From an uncultured Clostridia bacterium (GTDB lineage: Bacteria > Bacillota > Clostridia > TANB77 > CAG-508): a DNA stretch of 64,000 bases. The notes under the pieces were generated by a model, which worked only from the letters and a program-made list of their open reading frames with translations, had not been told where the DNA came from and did not search any database. The stretch spans positions 1-64,000 of the forward strand of contig CAJFII010000010.1 of assembly GCA_904381285.1 (NCBI GenBank), in the 5' to 3' direction. The translations under genes were made by a program, and so were the position numbers. Shown here in pieces: positions 43,545 to 52,746 of the stretch; the stretch's first letter is position 1; each line of letters begins with the position of its first letter.

Positions 43545-44243
43545 TTGAAAAAAATAGGTAAAGCAGTATATTCAAATAGAATTGCTATTATTAGTATTAG
43601 TTCAGTGCTTATATTATTTCTTTTATACAATATATTTAGTGTAAATATTGTTCAAGCATTGTCAAAATATGGCTCAAGAGGAGAAGAAGTAAGGACCATA
43701 CAAACAAAGTTAAAGCGTTGGGGATATTATAAAGGGAATGTTGATGGCATATATGGAAGTCAAACTTTAGAAGCTGTTAAATACTTTCAAAGAAAAAATG
43801 GATTAGTAGTTGATGGAATAGCTGGAAAAAATACGTTAGAAGCAATGGGAATTTTTAATTCATCAGGAAATTCAAATACTTCATCTTCTAATTCTAGTGA
43901 TTTAGATTTACTAAGTAGGTTGGTATATGGGGAAGCAAGAGGAGAACCGTATGAGGGTCAAGTAGCAGTAGCAGCAGTTGTATTAAATAGAGTTAAAAGT
44001 TCAAGTTTTCCAAATACAATAGCTGGTGTTATTTATCAAAAGGGAGCATTTGATGTTGTGTCAGATGGTCAAATAAATTTAACACCAAACAGTACAGCTA
44101 GAAAAGCTGCACAAGATGCCTTAAATGGTTGGGACCCAACATATGGTTCAATATATTATTTTAATCCAGCAACAGCAACAAATAAATGGATATGGTCAAG
44201 ACCACATGTAGTAACAATAGGAAGACACAGATTTTGTAAATAA
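43545..44243 (+). CDS. sleB: Spore cortex-lytic enzyme SleB
   Basis: A 232-residue secreted enzyme. An N-terminal hydrophobic segment (residues 14-35) exports it, a peptidoglycan-binding domain follows (about 45-105; YGSRGEEVRTIQTKLKRWGY, VDGIYGSQTLEAVKYFQ), then the lytic domain: LVYGEARGEPYEGQVAVAAV with the catalytic glutamate, and PNTIAGVIYQKGAFDVVSDG and HVVTIGRHRFCK. SleB degrades the cortex at germination, which requires a spore-former. It starts at TTG 43545. YpeB, its usual partner, is not adjacent. Confidence 0.9.
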   Translation: MKKIGKAVYSNRIAIISISSVLILFLLYNIFSVNIVQALSKYGSRGEEVRTIQTKLKRWGYYKGNVDGIYGSQTLEAVKYFQRKNGLVVDGIAGKNTLEAMGIFNSSGNSNTSSSNSSDLDLLSRLVYGEARGEPYEGQVAVAAVVLNRVKSSSFPNTIAGVIYQKGAFDVVSDGQINLTPNSTARKAAQDALNGWDPTYGSIYYFNPATATNKWIWSRPHVVTIGRHRFCK

Positions 44244-44257
44244 AAATATATATTGTA

Positions 44258-44306
44258 AAAATTCCAGAGAATAAATTTGATTGAAAGGTTTATTCTCTGG
44301 AATTTT
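44258..44306 (+). terminator. Terminator after sleB
   Basis: AAAATTCCAGAGAATAAA (44258-44275) and its exact complement (44289-44306) form an 18-bp stem ending in TTTT. Confidence 0.75.
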
Positions 44307-44444
44307 ACATTCCAACTTAAAAATTATAAAAGGTAATAAATTTTAAGGAAATTTTAATAAATTTCAAAAAAATAGTGCAAAATTATGATGATATATGATA
44401 GAATAGGGACGATAAATTATAAAAGATTGGGAGAGTGTTAAAAA

Positions 44445-45152
44445 GTGGGCGATGTACTATATAAAAGAGTATTATTAAAACTTAGTGGAGAAGCATTAGC
44501 AGGGGACAAAAAGACAGGTGTTTATGCGGATGTATTAGGAAGTATATGTGACCAAATTAAAAATTTAGTAGATTTAGGAGTACAAGTTGCAATAGTTGTT
44601 GGAGGTGGAAACTTTTGGAGAGGAAGATATGGACATCAAATGGAAAGAACAACATCTGATTATATGGGAATGCTTGCAACAGCAATGAATGGACTTGCAT
44701 TACAAGATGCACTTGAAGCAAGAGGACTAAATACAAGAGTTCAAACAGCAATTGAAATGAGACAAATTGCTGAGCCATACATAAAAAGAAAGGCAGTAAA
44801 ACATTTAGAAAAAGGAAGAGTAGTTATATTTGCCTGTGGAACTGGTAATCCTTATTTTACAACAGACACAGGAGCAGCTCTTAGAGCAGCTGAAATTGAT
44901 GCAGAAGTAATATTATTAGCAAAGACAATAGATGGGGTTTATTCAGCAGATCCTAAATTAGACCCAACAGCAGTTAAATATGACGAAATTTCATATACAG
45001 ATATTTTAAATAAAGACTTAAAAGTAATGGATTCTACAGCAACAGCATTATGTAGAGATAACAAAATTCCATTAATGGTATTTGGAATAGATAAGCCAGA
45101 GAATATGGTAAAAATAGTTAAAGGTGAAAAAATAGGAACAATAGTAAAATAG
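44445..45152 (+). CDS. pyrH: Uridylate kinase
   Basis: UMP kinase of the amino-acid-kinase fold, 235 residues. [18 protein letters not shown] at the start, [14 protein letters not shown] for the phosphate site, [16 protein letters not shown], and [20 protein letters not shown] and [15 protein letters not shown] near the end are all canonical. It starts at GTG 44445 after GGGAGAG. It begins the conserved run pyrH-frr-uppS-cdsA-rseP. Confidence 0.96.
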   Translation: MGDVLYKRVLLKLSGEALAGDKKTGVYADVLGSICDQIKNLVDLGVQVAIVVGGGNFWRGRYGHQMERTTSDYMGMLATAMNGLALQDALEARGLNTRVQTAIEMRQIAEPYIKRKAVKHLEKGRVVIFACGTGNPYFTTDTGAALRAAEIDAEVILLAKTIDGVYSADPKLDPTAVKYDEISYTDILNKDLKVMDSTATALCRDNKIPLMVFGIDKPENMVKIVKGEKIGTIVK

Positions 45153-45220
45153 TTTTTTAGATATTTATAAAGTATATTAAAATGAAAAAATAAATATATT
45201 TTTAGAAAGGAATTAATAAT

Positions 45221-45769
45221 ATGGATTATACAAGTATTGATGAAAAAATGGAAAAAACAATAGGCGTATTTAGTGAAAATTTAGCAGAGGTAAGAGCTGG
45301 TCGTGCAAATCCAGCAATATTAAATAAAGTAAAAATAGATTATTATGGAACACCAACACCAATAAATCAAGTTGCAGGTATATCTGTTCCAGAAGCAAGA
45401 TTGATTGTTATTCAACCTTGGGATTTAAGTATATTAAAAGAAATTGAAAGAGCAATTTTAGCATCTGATATTGGAATAAACCCAAATAATGATGGGAAAG
45501 TAATTCGTTTAGCTTTTCCAGAATTAAATGAAGAAAGAAGAAAAGAATTAGTAAAAGATGTTAGAAAAATGGCAGAAGAAGCAAAAGTCGCAATAAGAAG
45601 TATTAGAAGAGATGGAATAGACGAATTTAAGAAAAAACAAAAAGATTCAGAAATTACAGAAGATGAGTTACATACAGCAGAAGAACAAATTCAAAAAATA
45701 ACAGATAAAAAGATAGAAGAAATAGATGCTATATTAGCTAATAAAGAAAAAGAAATTATGAGTATATAA
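45221..45769 (+). CDS. frr: Ribosome recycling factor
   Basis: A 182-residue protein that splits post-termination ribosomes with EF-G. ENLAEVRAGRANPAILNKVK, YYGTPTPINQVAGISVPEAR, LIVIQPWDLSILKEIERAI, and SDIGINPNNDGKVIRLAFP, then LNEERRKELVK are all RRF signatures. Length is standard. AAAGGAATT precedes the start. Confidence 0.96.
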   Translation: MDYTSIDEKMEKTIGVFSENLAEVRAGRANPAILNKVKIDYYGTPTPINQVAGISVPEARLIVIQPWDLSILKEIERAILASDIGINPNNDGKVIRLAFPELNEERRKELVKDVRKMAEEAKVAIRSIRRDGIDEFKKKQKDSEITEDELHTAEEQIQKITDKKIEEIDAILANKEKEIMSI

Positions 45770-45808
45770 TATAAAGTTTAAAATATAATTTTAAGGAGTA
45801 CTAGAACA

Positions 45809-46528
45809 TTGACTTTAGAAGACATAGATAAAAATAATTTACCAAAACATATTGCTATTATTATGGATGGGAATAGAACTTGGGCAAGAAAAAAAGGCTT
45901 AGATCCTAAACTTGGGCATAAAGAAGGAGCAAAGGTTTTAGAAAATATAGTAAGATATGCAAATAAGATAGGAATAGAACATCTTACTGTATATGCTTTT
46001 TCAACTGAAAACTGGAAAAGAACAGAAGAGGAAGTTGGAGCATTAATGTTGCTTCTTGGAAACTACTTAGATGATTTTGCTAAAAGAGCAGACACAGAGA
46101 ATGTAAAAATACAAGTGTTGGGAGATATTTCTGCTTTATCAAAAAGGTTACAGGAAAGCATTAATAAAGCAGTTGAAAGAACAGAAAATAATACAGGAGT
46201 AGTATTTAATGTGGCATTTAATTATGGTGGAAGAGCAGAGCTAGTTATGGCCACAAAAGAAATTGCAAAACAAGTAAAAGAAGGCGAAATACAAATAGAT
46301 GATATTACAGAAGAATTAATAAGCAATACTATTTATACTAAGGGACAGCCGGATCCAGAGCTTATGATAAGAACAAGTGGACAAATAAGAACAAGTGGAT
46401 TTTTACCATGGCAAACAATTTATTCAGAATTTGTTTTTATGGAGAAAAACTGGCCAGATTTTACTGAGGAAGATTTATTAATAGCTATAAAAGAATATCA
46501 GAATAGAACAATAAAAAAAGGAAAATAA
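45809..46528 (+). CDS. uppS: Isoprenyl transferase (undecaprenyl pyrophosphate synthase)
   Basis: A cis-prenyltransferase that makes the lipid carrier for cell-wall synthesis, 239 residues. HIAIIMDGNRTWARKKGLDP has the catalytic aspartate, HLTVYAFSTENWKR the second motif, and VFNVAFNYGGRAEL the third. In the fourth motif the usual RTSGExRxSNFLxWQ reads RTSGQIRTSGFLPWQ. An 18-base tandem repeat has changed Glu to Gln and Asn to Gly while keeping both arginines and the serine. The metal glutamate in IYSEFVF is present. It starts at TTG 45809 after AAGGAG. Confidence 0.94.
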   Translation: MTLEDIDKNNLPKHIAIIMDGNRTWARKKGLDPKLGHKEGAKVLENIVRYANKIGIEHLTVYAFSTENWKRTEEEVGALMLLLGNYLDDFAKRADTENVKIQVLGDISALSKRLQESINKAVERTENNTGVVFNVAFNYGGRAELVMATKEIAKQVKEGEIQIDDITEELISNTIYTKGQPDPELMIRTSGQIRTSGFLPWQTIYSEFVFMEKNWPDFTEEDLLIAIKEYQNRTIKKGK

Positions 46529-46549
46529 TAAAGAAAGGTAAAAGTTCAC

Positions 46550-47353
46550 ATGGATATTAAAAGAATAACTTCTGCACTACTTGGGTTACCATTAGTAGTA
46601 ATAATATTGGTTTTTGGGAATAAATATGTTGTAGATATTGCATTTGCAATTGTAGCGGCAATGAGTTTACATGAATATTTTAATGCTTTTAAAGAAAAAG
46701 CAAATCCAGTTATATGGATAGGGTATGTCGCATCAGCTCTAATTGCATTTATACATATAATTCCATTAGAACATGCAATAACAATTGTAAGTGTCTTAAT
46801 ACCATTAGCAATAGCGGTGTTATTTTTGCAAGTAATACTAACTAATATGAAAACTAATGTTAGAGATATTGCTATTACATTTTTTGGAATATGCTATATA
46901 TCACTATTTTTAATGTTTGTTCCATTAATTAATGGTCTTGAAAATGGTAAACTATTAGTATGGTACATATTTACATGTGCGTGGGGAACAGATATATTTG
47001 CATATATTTTTGGAAAATGGATAGGAAAACATAAATTTAGTAAAATTAGCCCAAATAAAAGTATAGAAGGTTGTGTTAGTGGAATAATAGGAGCGATACT
47101 ATTATCATTATTAGCTACATATATATTTAATAGTTTTTTCGGAATGGAATTTTCATATATTAGTACAATAATAATTTCTATTATACTAAGCGTAGTAGGA
47201 CAAATTGGAGATTTTGCAGCTTCTAGTATTAAAAGATATGTTGGAATTAAGGACTTTAGTAATTTAATTCCAGGACATGGAGGAATGTTAGATAGGCTAG
47301 ATAGTGTTATATTTATTGCACCATTTGCTTATATGCTTTTAAGATTATTATAG
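46550..47353 (+). CDS. cdsA: Phosphatidate cytidylyltransferase
   Basis: Makes CDP-diacylglycerol from phosphatidate and CTP. A 267-residue membrane protein with about seven helices. FTCAWGTDIFAYIFGKWIGK, HKFSKISPNKSIEGCVSG and the C-terminal signature SSIKRYVGIKDFSNLIPGHG, then GMLDRLDSVIF are the CdsA family pattern with the conserved aspartates. It lies between uppS and rseP; dxr, often present between these genes, is absent here. Confidence 0.95.
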   Translation: MDIKRITSALLGLPLVVIILVFGNKYVVDIAFAIVAAMSLHEYFNAFKEKANPVIWIGYVASALIAFIHIIPLEHAITIVSVLIPLAIAVLFLQVILTNMKTNVRDIAITFFGICYISLFLMFVPLINGLENGKLLVWYIFTCAWGTDIFAYIFGKWIGKHKFSKISPNKSIEGCVSGIIGAILLSLLATYIFNSFFGMEFSYISTIIISIILSVVGQIGDFAASSIKRYVGIKDFSNLIPGHGGMLDRLDSVIFIAPFAYMLLRLL

Positions 47354-47364
47354 GAGGATGAATC

Positions 47365-48630
47365 TTGATTGGTTTTATAATAACAGCTTTAAAAGTAATA
47401 TTTCTATTAGGATTTTTAATATTCATACATGAAGGTGGTCATTTCATAGTTGCAAAGCTATGTAAGGTAAAAGTAAATGAATTTGCCATAGGTTTTGGAC
47501 CAACTATATGGAAAAAGAAAAAAGGTGACACATTATATGCCCTTCGTTTAATTCCTTTAGGTGGATTTGTGAGTATGGAGGGTGAAGAAGAACGCTCAGA
47601 TAATGAGGGTTCTTTTAGTAAAGCAAGTATACCTAAAAGAATTGCAATTGTCTTAGCGGGTGGAATGGTTAATATAATATTTGGATTATTAGTATATTTT
47701 GTTTTAGTATCAAGTATGGGAAATTATGTATCACAAAGAGTGGAAGTTGTTGACGAAAATTATGGAGCAGCTAAAGCAGGAATTATGGTTAATGATGAGA
47801 TTAAAGAAATTAATGGAACTAAAATAAGAAATAGAAATGATATTACAGAAATGCTAGAAAAATCTAAAGGCGAAGAATTAACAATTACAGTAGAAAGAGA
47901 CAATGAATTAATAGATGTAAAAGTAACGCCAACTGCAATTCCAAATAAAGATACAGGAATATATTTAGGAGCAAGTGGAGAAGAACTTACAACTGAAATT
48001 GTAGCAATTGATTCTGACAGTCCAGCACAAAAAAGTGGGCTAGAATTAAATGATGTTATTTTAAAAGTGGATGGAAAAGACGTAGAAGGAGATCCATATA
48101 AAGTAGTTGAGTATATAAAAGAAAATGAAACAGATAATTGTATATTTACAATTCAAAGAGGAGAAGAAACCAAAGAAATTTCTTTGACACCTGATATTGT
48201 TTATACTTATATGTTAGGAATACAATTTGCAAAAGCAGAGAATAATTTTATTAATAATATATACTACGGATTCTGGGATACAGTAGACTTTTCTGTATCA
48301 ATTATAGATAATTTAAAAATGTTATTTAGTGGAAATGTTGATGCAAACCAATTAATGGGACCGGTTGGAATATCTGGTGTTGTTGCAAATACTACAGGAA
48401 TAAGTGATTTTATTTATATTATAGCTTTAATATCTTTATCTTTAGGTGTTACAAACTTACTTCCATTTCCACCACTTGACGGAGGAAAAGTAGTAATATA
48501 TTTGATTGAAGCAGTTAGAAGAAAGACAATGAAAGAAAATACTGAAATAGCGATTCAAATGTTTGGATTTGCCATATTAATAGCTTTATCAATTTATGTA
48601 ACATATAATGATATATTAAGAATATTTTAA
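47365..48630 (+). CDS. rseP: RIP metalloprotease RseP (site-2 protease with PDZ domains)
   Basis: An intramembrane zinc protease of 421 residues. FIHEGGHFIVAKLCKVKV carries HExxH in the first helix, NEFAIGFGPTIWKKKKGDT and PLGGFVSMEGEEE follow. Two PDZ-like regions fall at about 120-190 and 205-270 (AKAGIMVNDEIKEINGTKI, SPAQKSGLELNDVILKVDG). LLPFPPLDGGKVV is the third-ligand helix. The family degrades anti-sigma factors and signal peptides, so the RsiV-like protein at 6712 is a plausible substrate. It starts at TTG 47365 after AGGAGG. Confidence 0.94.
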   Translation: MIGFIITALKVIFLLGFLIFIHEGGHFIVAKLCKVKVNEFAIGFGPTIWKKKKGDTLYALRLIPLGGFVSMEGEEERSDNEGSFSKASIPKRIAIVLAGGMVNIIFGLLVYFVLVSSMGNYVSQRVEVVDENYGAAKAGIMVNDEIKEINGTKIRNRNDITEMLEKSKGEELTITVERDNELIDVKVTPTAIPNKDTGIYLGASGEELTTEIVAIDSDSPAQKSGLELNDVILKVDGKDVEGDPYKVVEYIKENETDNCIFTIQRGEETKEISLTPDIVYTYMLGIQFAKAENNFINNIYYGFWDTVDFSVSIIDNLKMLFSGNVDANQLMGPVGISGVVANTTGISDFIYIIALISLSLGVTNLLPFPPLDGGKVVIYLIEAVRRKTMKENTEIAIQMFGFAILIALSIYVTYNDILRIF

Positions 48631-48640
48631 ATGAATATAA

Positions 48641-48682
48641 TCTAAGAACAAGTGTAGATAAAATATTATACTTGTTCTTAGA
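48641..48682. terminator. Inverted repeat after rseP
   Basis: TCTAAGAACAAGT (48641-48653) and ACTTGTTCTTAGA (48670-48682) form a perfect 13-bp stem. An A run, not a T run, follows on the plus strand, so it may act in mRNA protection instead of termination. Confidence 0.5.
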
Positions 48683-48701
48683 AAAAATATAAAAAAAACT
48701 A

Positions 48702-48730
48702 TTTACAAAAATGAATACAAGTGTTATTAT
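48702..48730 (+). promoter_or_regulatory. Promoter of tRNA-Asn
   Basis: -35 TTTACA (48702-48707), 17-base spacer, -10 TATTAT (48725-48730). Confidence 0.55.
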
Positions 48731-48752
48731 ATGGATATAATTTAATAAACAT

Positions 48753-48828
48753 TCCTCTTTAGCTCAGTTGGTAGAGCGCTCGGCTGTTAACCGATAGGTC
48801 GTTGGTTCGAGTCCAACAAGAGGAGCCA
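48753..48828 (+). tRNA. tRNA-Asn (anticodon GTT)
   Basis: The acceptor stem TCCTCTT pairs with AAGAGGA, the discriminator is G and CCA is encoded. The D arm is TAGCTCAGTTGGTAGAGC, the anticodon loop CTGTTAA gives GTT, and the T arm contains GGTTCGAGTCC. Total length is 76. Confidence 0.95.
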
Positions 48829-49003
48829 AAAATAGCAGATAAGAAATTATAGAAAAATAAAGGGTTGCTATTAAAAGCTAATATCTGGAAAATAATTGTA
48901 TTTATAGCAATTTTATGATATAAATAAGAAAATATGTCTTCATGGATAATTTTTAAAATAGGCGTAAAGAAATAAGATATATTAAGTTATAGGGGAACAT
49001 ATC

Positions 49004-49819
49004 ATGAATGTAGAATTAATTAAGAAATTAGATTATTTTAATATATATGCCAATTTAGGATTTCAATTTGATGGAATAGATAAGTTTGAAAAATATACAA
49101 TTGCATATCATAATAAAATTAAAGACTATTGGTATAATTTTATTACAGATATAAAAGCAGATACAAAAGAAGAATTTGATGAAATTATTTTAGAAGCTAC
49201 ACCTAAAATGAAAGCAAAAGATAGAGAAGTTACTATTGCTGTACTTCCTTTTATGAAAGAAATTTATAATAATAGAGATACGTATTTCGATGATGATTAT
49301 GAATTGGCATCAAATGAAGTATGGCAAATTTATGATGATTTTGATAATATAAATAATATTAATACGAATTGTTTATTAAATGTAAAATTAGAAAAAACAA
49401 CAAATATGAAATTATATAGTGAAGAAATGATAAAAGCATATCAGACAGGAGATGCAGATGATCCTTATGGAGATTTAGATTCAATGTATAAGGAAGTATA
49501 TGAAAATCACAAAAAAATAAAAAATGAATATATAGAAGAATTTTTCTTTGCAAAAATAAATGACAAAATTGTGGGTGTTACAAGTAGCGTATATGATAAC
49601 GAGATTTATGGAATATATGGATTAGCAGTAAAGAAGGATTTTAGATGTAAAGGCATAGGAAAAGAAATTATAAAACAGCAATTACAGATGTGCAAAGATA
49701 AAAAATTAAAATTAGCATTTTTACAAACAGAAGATGGGTATTATCCAGCAGACACATATAGAAAACTAGGATTTAAAGATGTTTGTATAAAATATTATTA
49801 TATTAAAAAAGATGCATAA
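49004..49819 (+). CDS. GNAT-family N-acetyltransferase
   Basis: A 271-residue protein whose C-terminal half (about 190-265) is a GNAT domain: IYGIYGLAVKKDFRCKGIGK contains the acetyl-CoA pyrophosphate loop (R-x-K-G-I-G) and YYPADTYRKLGFKDV is the usual C-terminal motif. The N-terminal 180 residues are helical, acidic and unassigned. AGGGGAAC precedes the start. The substrate is unknown. It is followed closely by a metallophosphoesterase. Confidence 0.8.
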   Translation: MNVELIKKLDYFNIYANLGFQFDGIDKFEKYTIAYHNKIKDYWYNFITDIKADTKEEFDEIILEATPKMKAKDREVTIAVLPFMKEIYNNRDTYFDDDYELASNEVWQIYDDFDNINNINTNCLLNVKLEKTTNMKLYSEEMIKAYQTGDADDPYGDLDSMYKEVYENHKKIKNEYIEEFFFAKINDKIVGVTSSVYDNEIYGIYGLAVKKDFRCKGIGKEIIKQQLQMCKDKKLKLAFLQTEDGYYPADTYRKLGFKDVCIKYYYIKKDA

Positions 49820-49836
49820 AAATAGGAGAAAACAAA

Positions 49837-50685
49837 ATGAGTAGATGTAGATTAATTGTTTTTTCAGATATTCATTATTTAGATGAAAGACCAGATAAAT
49901 TAGACTTTAATTTAAGTAGAAAACTAACGCAATATTCTGTGGAAATAATAGAAAAGTTAATAAATATAATAAACGAAAAAAAGACAGATGTAAGTATTTG
50001 TCTAGGAGATTTAATTGAAGATACATTTAACCATGATAAAGACATTATGAATTATACTTATATTTGGAACATATTAAAAAAAATTAACATTCCATTTTAT
50101 TCTGTAATTGGAAATCATGATTTACGAACTATGAACTCAAGGAAAGAAATTGAAGAGATTATGGGATATAAAAATGCAACATTCTCGTTTGATTTAAATG
50201 GTTACCATTTTATTATATTAACAACTGATATTAGGGAAGATTTAGGTGAAAATGATGGTGGAATATATAAAGCACAATGTATGTCAGAAAAAGAAATTGA
50301 TTGGTTAAAAGAAGATTTAGTAAAAAATAGATTACCATGTATAATATTTACTCATTTTGGCCTAGCAGAAGATAAACAAATAGGTAACTATTGGTTTGAA
50401 AAAAATCCAGAAGATGGATTGATGAATAACAGGCAAGATGTAAAGGAAATAATTAAGTCAGATGATAATGTAATAGCAGTATTTAGTGGACACCAACATT
50501 GGACTAAACAACTTAAAGAAGATGGAAAGAACTATTATGTAGTAGGTTCATTAACAGATAATATAGACATGTTAGGCATTCCAGATGGTATATATTTAGA
50601 AGTTGAACTAACAGATAGAAATGTAAAAATAATAGAAAAACATATAAAAGTGGAGGATAAAAATGCTACAAGAAATAATAAATAA
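49837..50685 (+). CDS. Calcineurin-like metallophosphoesterase
   Basis: A 282-residue phosphoesterase with the full metal-ligand series: FSDIHYL, LGDLIED, IGNHDL, FTHFGLAE and FSGHQHWT. It belongs to the group containing purple-acid-phosphatase-like and cAMP phosphodiesterase CpdA-like proteins; the substrate is unknown. TAGGAGAAAAC precedes the start. It seems co-transcribed with the upstream GNAT gene. Confidence 0.82.
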   Translation: MSRCRLIVFSDIHYLDERPDKLDFNLSRKLTQYSVEIIEKLINIINEKKTDVSICLGDLIEDTFNHDKDIMNYTYIWNILKKINIPFYSVIGNHDLRTMNSRKEIEEIMGYKNATFSFDLNGYHFIILTTDIREDLGENDGGIYKAQCMSEKEIDWLKEDLVKNRLPCIIFTHFGLAEDKQIGNYWFEKNPEDGLMNNRQDVKEIIKSDDNVIAVFSGHQHWTKQLKEDGKNYYVVGSLTDNIDMLGIPDGIYLEVELTDRNVKIIEKHIKVEDKNATRNNK

Positions 50686-50883
50686 AAATTTGAATAGAAT
50701 AGAAAAAGATATACTAGATATTAAAGATATGCTTTAAATAATCCTATTGAAACAAAATATGGAAAACTAACATATATAAAAATAAGAATTTTTGATGAAA
50801 CAAGATTAAACTGGGAAGCGGCAGCTGATTTTGTTGTGAAAGATAGAAATATATTAATGGAAAAAATAAAAAATGAGAAATGA
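50663..50883 (+). pseudogene. Frameshifted small gene remnant
   Basis: ATG 50663 after GGAGG opens MLQEIINKNLNRIEKDILD and stops at once (DML, TAA). The sequence then continues in another frame as YALNNPIETKYGKLTYIKIR, then IFDETRLNWEAAADFVVKDR, to TGA 50881-50883. The two parts join smoothly if one base is restored near 50735. The joined product would be about 73 residues. I do not recognise a family. It overlaps the end of the phosphoesterase gene by 23 bases. Confidence 0.4.
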
Positions 50884-50961
50884 AGTATTAGATAAAATAA
50901 AAGAGATAATTATATATAATAATTAAAAATGATACTAGTTTAATAGTTACAGACATACCTT

Positions 50962-51186
50962 ATGAAAAGCAAATATATTGAATGGTTAAAGACAAATTGC
51001 AAAAATAATGATGCGAAATTGAATAAATTATTAGCACCAGAAATAGAAGCAAGGTATAAACTAACTAATAAAATACTGGATGATTTAAATATAAAGCAGG
51101 TAGTTGAAATAGAATTAGGAGAAGAAGTCTGGAATGAAATATTACAACAAGTAAATGGTGATAATGGGATTCAAGTTAATCTTTAA
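50962..51186 (+). CDS. Small protein of unknown function
   Basis: A 74-residue hydrophilic frame (MKSKYIEWLKTNCKNNDAKL ... EIELGEEVWNEILQQVNG). It lacks a ribosome site (preceding bases GACATACCTT) and follows the remnant at 50663, so it may be part of the same decayed gene or not translated from this ATG. A strong terminator follows. No family recognised. Confidence 0.4.
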   Translation: MKSKYIEWLKTNCKNNDAKLNKLLAPEIEARYKLTNKILDDLNIKQVVEIELGEEVWNEILQQVNGDNGIQVNL

Positions 51187-51187
51187 T

Positions 51188-51215
51188 TAAAAGAGGGTTA
51201 GTATACCCTCTTTTA
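51188..51215. terminator. Bidirectional terminator before udk
   Basis: TAAAAGAGGGT (51188-51198) and ACCCTCTTTTA (51205-51215) form a perfect 11-bp stem. It overlaps the stop codon of udk on the minus strand. Confidence 0.7.
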
Positions 51216-51830
51216 CAAACTACATAAGATATTTTTAATTTGTTCTTTAATCATATTAAGTGCAATTTGATTTTTTCCACCTTCAGGCACAATAATATCA
51301 GCATTTTTCTTGCTATATTCTACAAACTGCTCATGCATAGGTTTAACAGTAGCACAATATTGTTCGATTACAGAATCAATAGTTCTTCCTCTTTTATTTA
51401 CATCACGCACAAGTCGTCTAATAAAACGAATATCGGCATCTGTATCGACAAAAATTTTTATGTCCATTAAATTTCTAAGTTCTTCATTTTCAAAAATAAG
51501 AATTCCCTCAACAAGGATAATCTTTTTTGGCTCAACTAATACAGTTTCTTTTTCTCTATTGTGTTTAACAAAAGAATATACTGGATGGCGTATAGATTTA
51601 CCTTGTTTTAAAAGCTTTAAGTGTTCTATTAAAACATCAGTATCAAATGCAAGAGGATGATCATAATTTAGTTTTTGACGTTCTTCAAGTGGAAGTTCGT
51701 CATGTTGTTTATAATAAAAATCATGTGATAAAATTGCAATGTCATTATCAAATTCTTTTTTTAAATTTTCAGCTAGAGTAGTTTTACCTGAACCACTACC
51801 ACCAGCTATTCCAATTATTATAGGTGTCAT
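51213..51830 (-). CDS. udk: Uridine kinase
   Basis: Phosphorylates uridine and cytidine in salvage. The 205-residue protein has the P-loop GIAGGSGSGKTTLAENL, the SHDFYYKQHDELPLEERQ segment, NYDHPLAFDTDVLIEHLKLL, the lid motif FVDTDADIRFIRRLVRDVNK, and VEFSKKNADIIVPEGG-like C-terminal sequence. Length and motifs are normal. It is a stand-alone gene, convergent with the debris region. Confidence 0.95.
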   Translation of the reverse strand: MTPIIIGIAGGSGSGKTTLAENLKKEFDNDIAILSHDFYYKQHDELPLEERQKLNYDHPLAFDTDVLIEHLKLLKQGKSIRHPVYSFVKHNREKETVLVEPKKIILVEGILIFENEELRNLMDIKIFVDTDADIRFIRRLVRDVNKRGRTIDSVIEQYCATVKPMHEQFVEYSKKNADIIVPEGGKNQIALNMIKEQIKNILCSL

Positions 51831-52021
51831 AAGCTATCCTTTCAAATATATAATTAAACTATACCCATTATAAGACATTTTTCGTCATATCACAAGCATA
51901 AAGGTAAAAAAATATAAGAATTATGTATTTTTTTACGTATTTGCTAGTTTTTACATTAAAAATCATATATAATAACAAATGAAATTACTGTAAATTATAA
52001 TCATATTTAGGAGGAAAAATT

Positions 52022-52648
52022 ATGGAAATGATATATGGAACAAGTAATCAAAATAAAGTTAAAGCAATGGTTAAAATATTAGGAGAAAATAATATAAATG
52101 CAAAGCTATACACATTAAAAGATATAGGATTTAATAAAGAAATAATAGAAGATGGTAAGACTTTTGAAGAAAATTCTAATATAAAAGCAATGGCAATAAA
52201 AAAATTTTGTGAAGAGAACAATATAGAAGATAAAATTATATTAACAGATGATGCAGGATTATGTATAGATAAATTAAATGGAGAGCCAGGAGTATATTCA
52301 GCAAGATATGCAGGTGAAAATGCAACACAACTTCAGATATTAGAAAAAGTATTAAATAAAATGAAAAAATATGAAAATATAGAAGATAGAACATGTACAT
52401 TTGTATGTGTTTTAACTGCAATTCTTCCAAATGGAGAAAAAATAATTGCAAGAGGAGAATGTAAGGGGACAGTAGCAAAAAATATGGGAAGACTAGGAGG
52501 ACTAACATATATACCAATATTTGTACCAGAAGGATTTGAAAAACCTCTTAGTGATTTAGATGAAAAAACATATGAAGCTACACATAATCATAGAGATTTA
52601 GCAGTAAAAAAATTAGCAAAAGAGTTAAAAAATAGAAATATAGAGTAG
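52022..52648 (+). CDS. rdgB: XTP/dITP diphosphatase (RdgB/HAM1 family)
   Basis: A house-cleaning nucleotide pyrophosphatase that removes deaminated purine triphosphates. Within 208 residues, YGTSNQNKVKAMVKILGE, KTFEENSNIKAMAIKKF, ILTDDAGLCIDKLNGEPGVY and SARYAGENATQ are canonical, and HNHRDLAVKKLA closes the protein. GGLTYIPIFVPEGFEKP replaces the usual GYDPIF and PEGYxxT forms but keeps the core residues. AGGAGG precedes the start. Confidence 0.93.
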   Translation: MEMIYGTSNQNKVKAMVKILGENNINAKLYTLKDIGFNKEIIEDGKTFEENSNIKAMAIKKFCEENNIEDKIILTDDAGLCIDKLNGEPGVYSARYAGENATQLQILEKVLNKMKKYENIEDRTCTFVCVLTAILPNGEKIIARGECKGTVAKNMGRLGGLTYIPIFVPEGFEKPLSDLDEKTYEATHNHRDLAVKKLAKELKNRNIE

Positions 52649-52746
52649 GCTATAGGAATTATTAAAAAACTATAATTTTATGTTGTAAATTTAATAAAAA
52701 AATGATAAGATTTAAATATAATTTTTAGTATAGAAGGAGTTAATAC

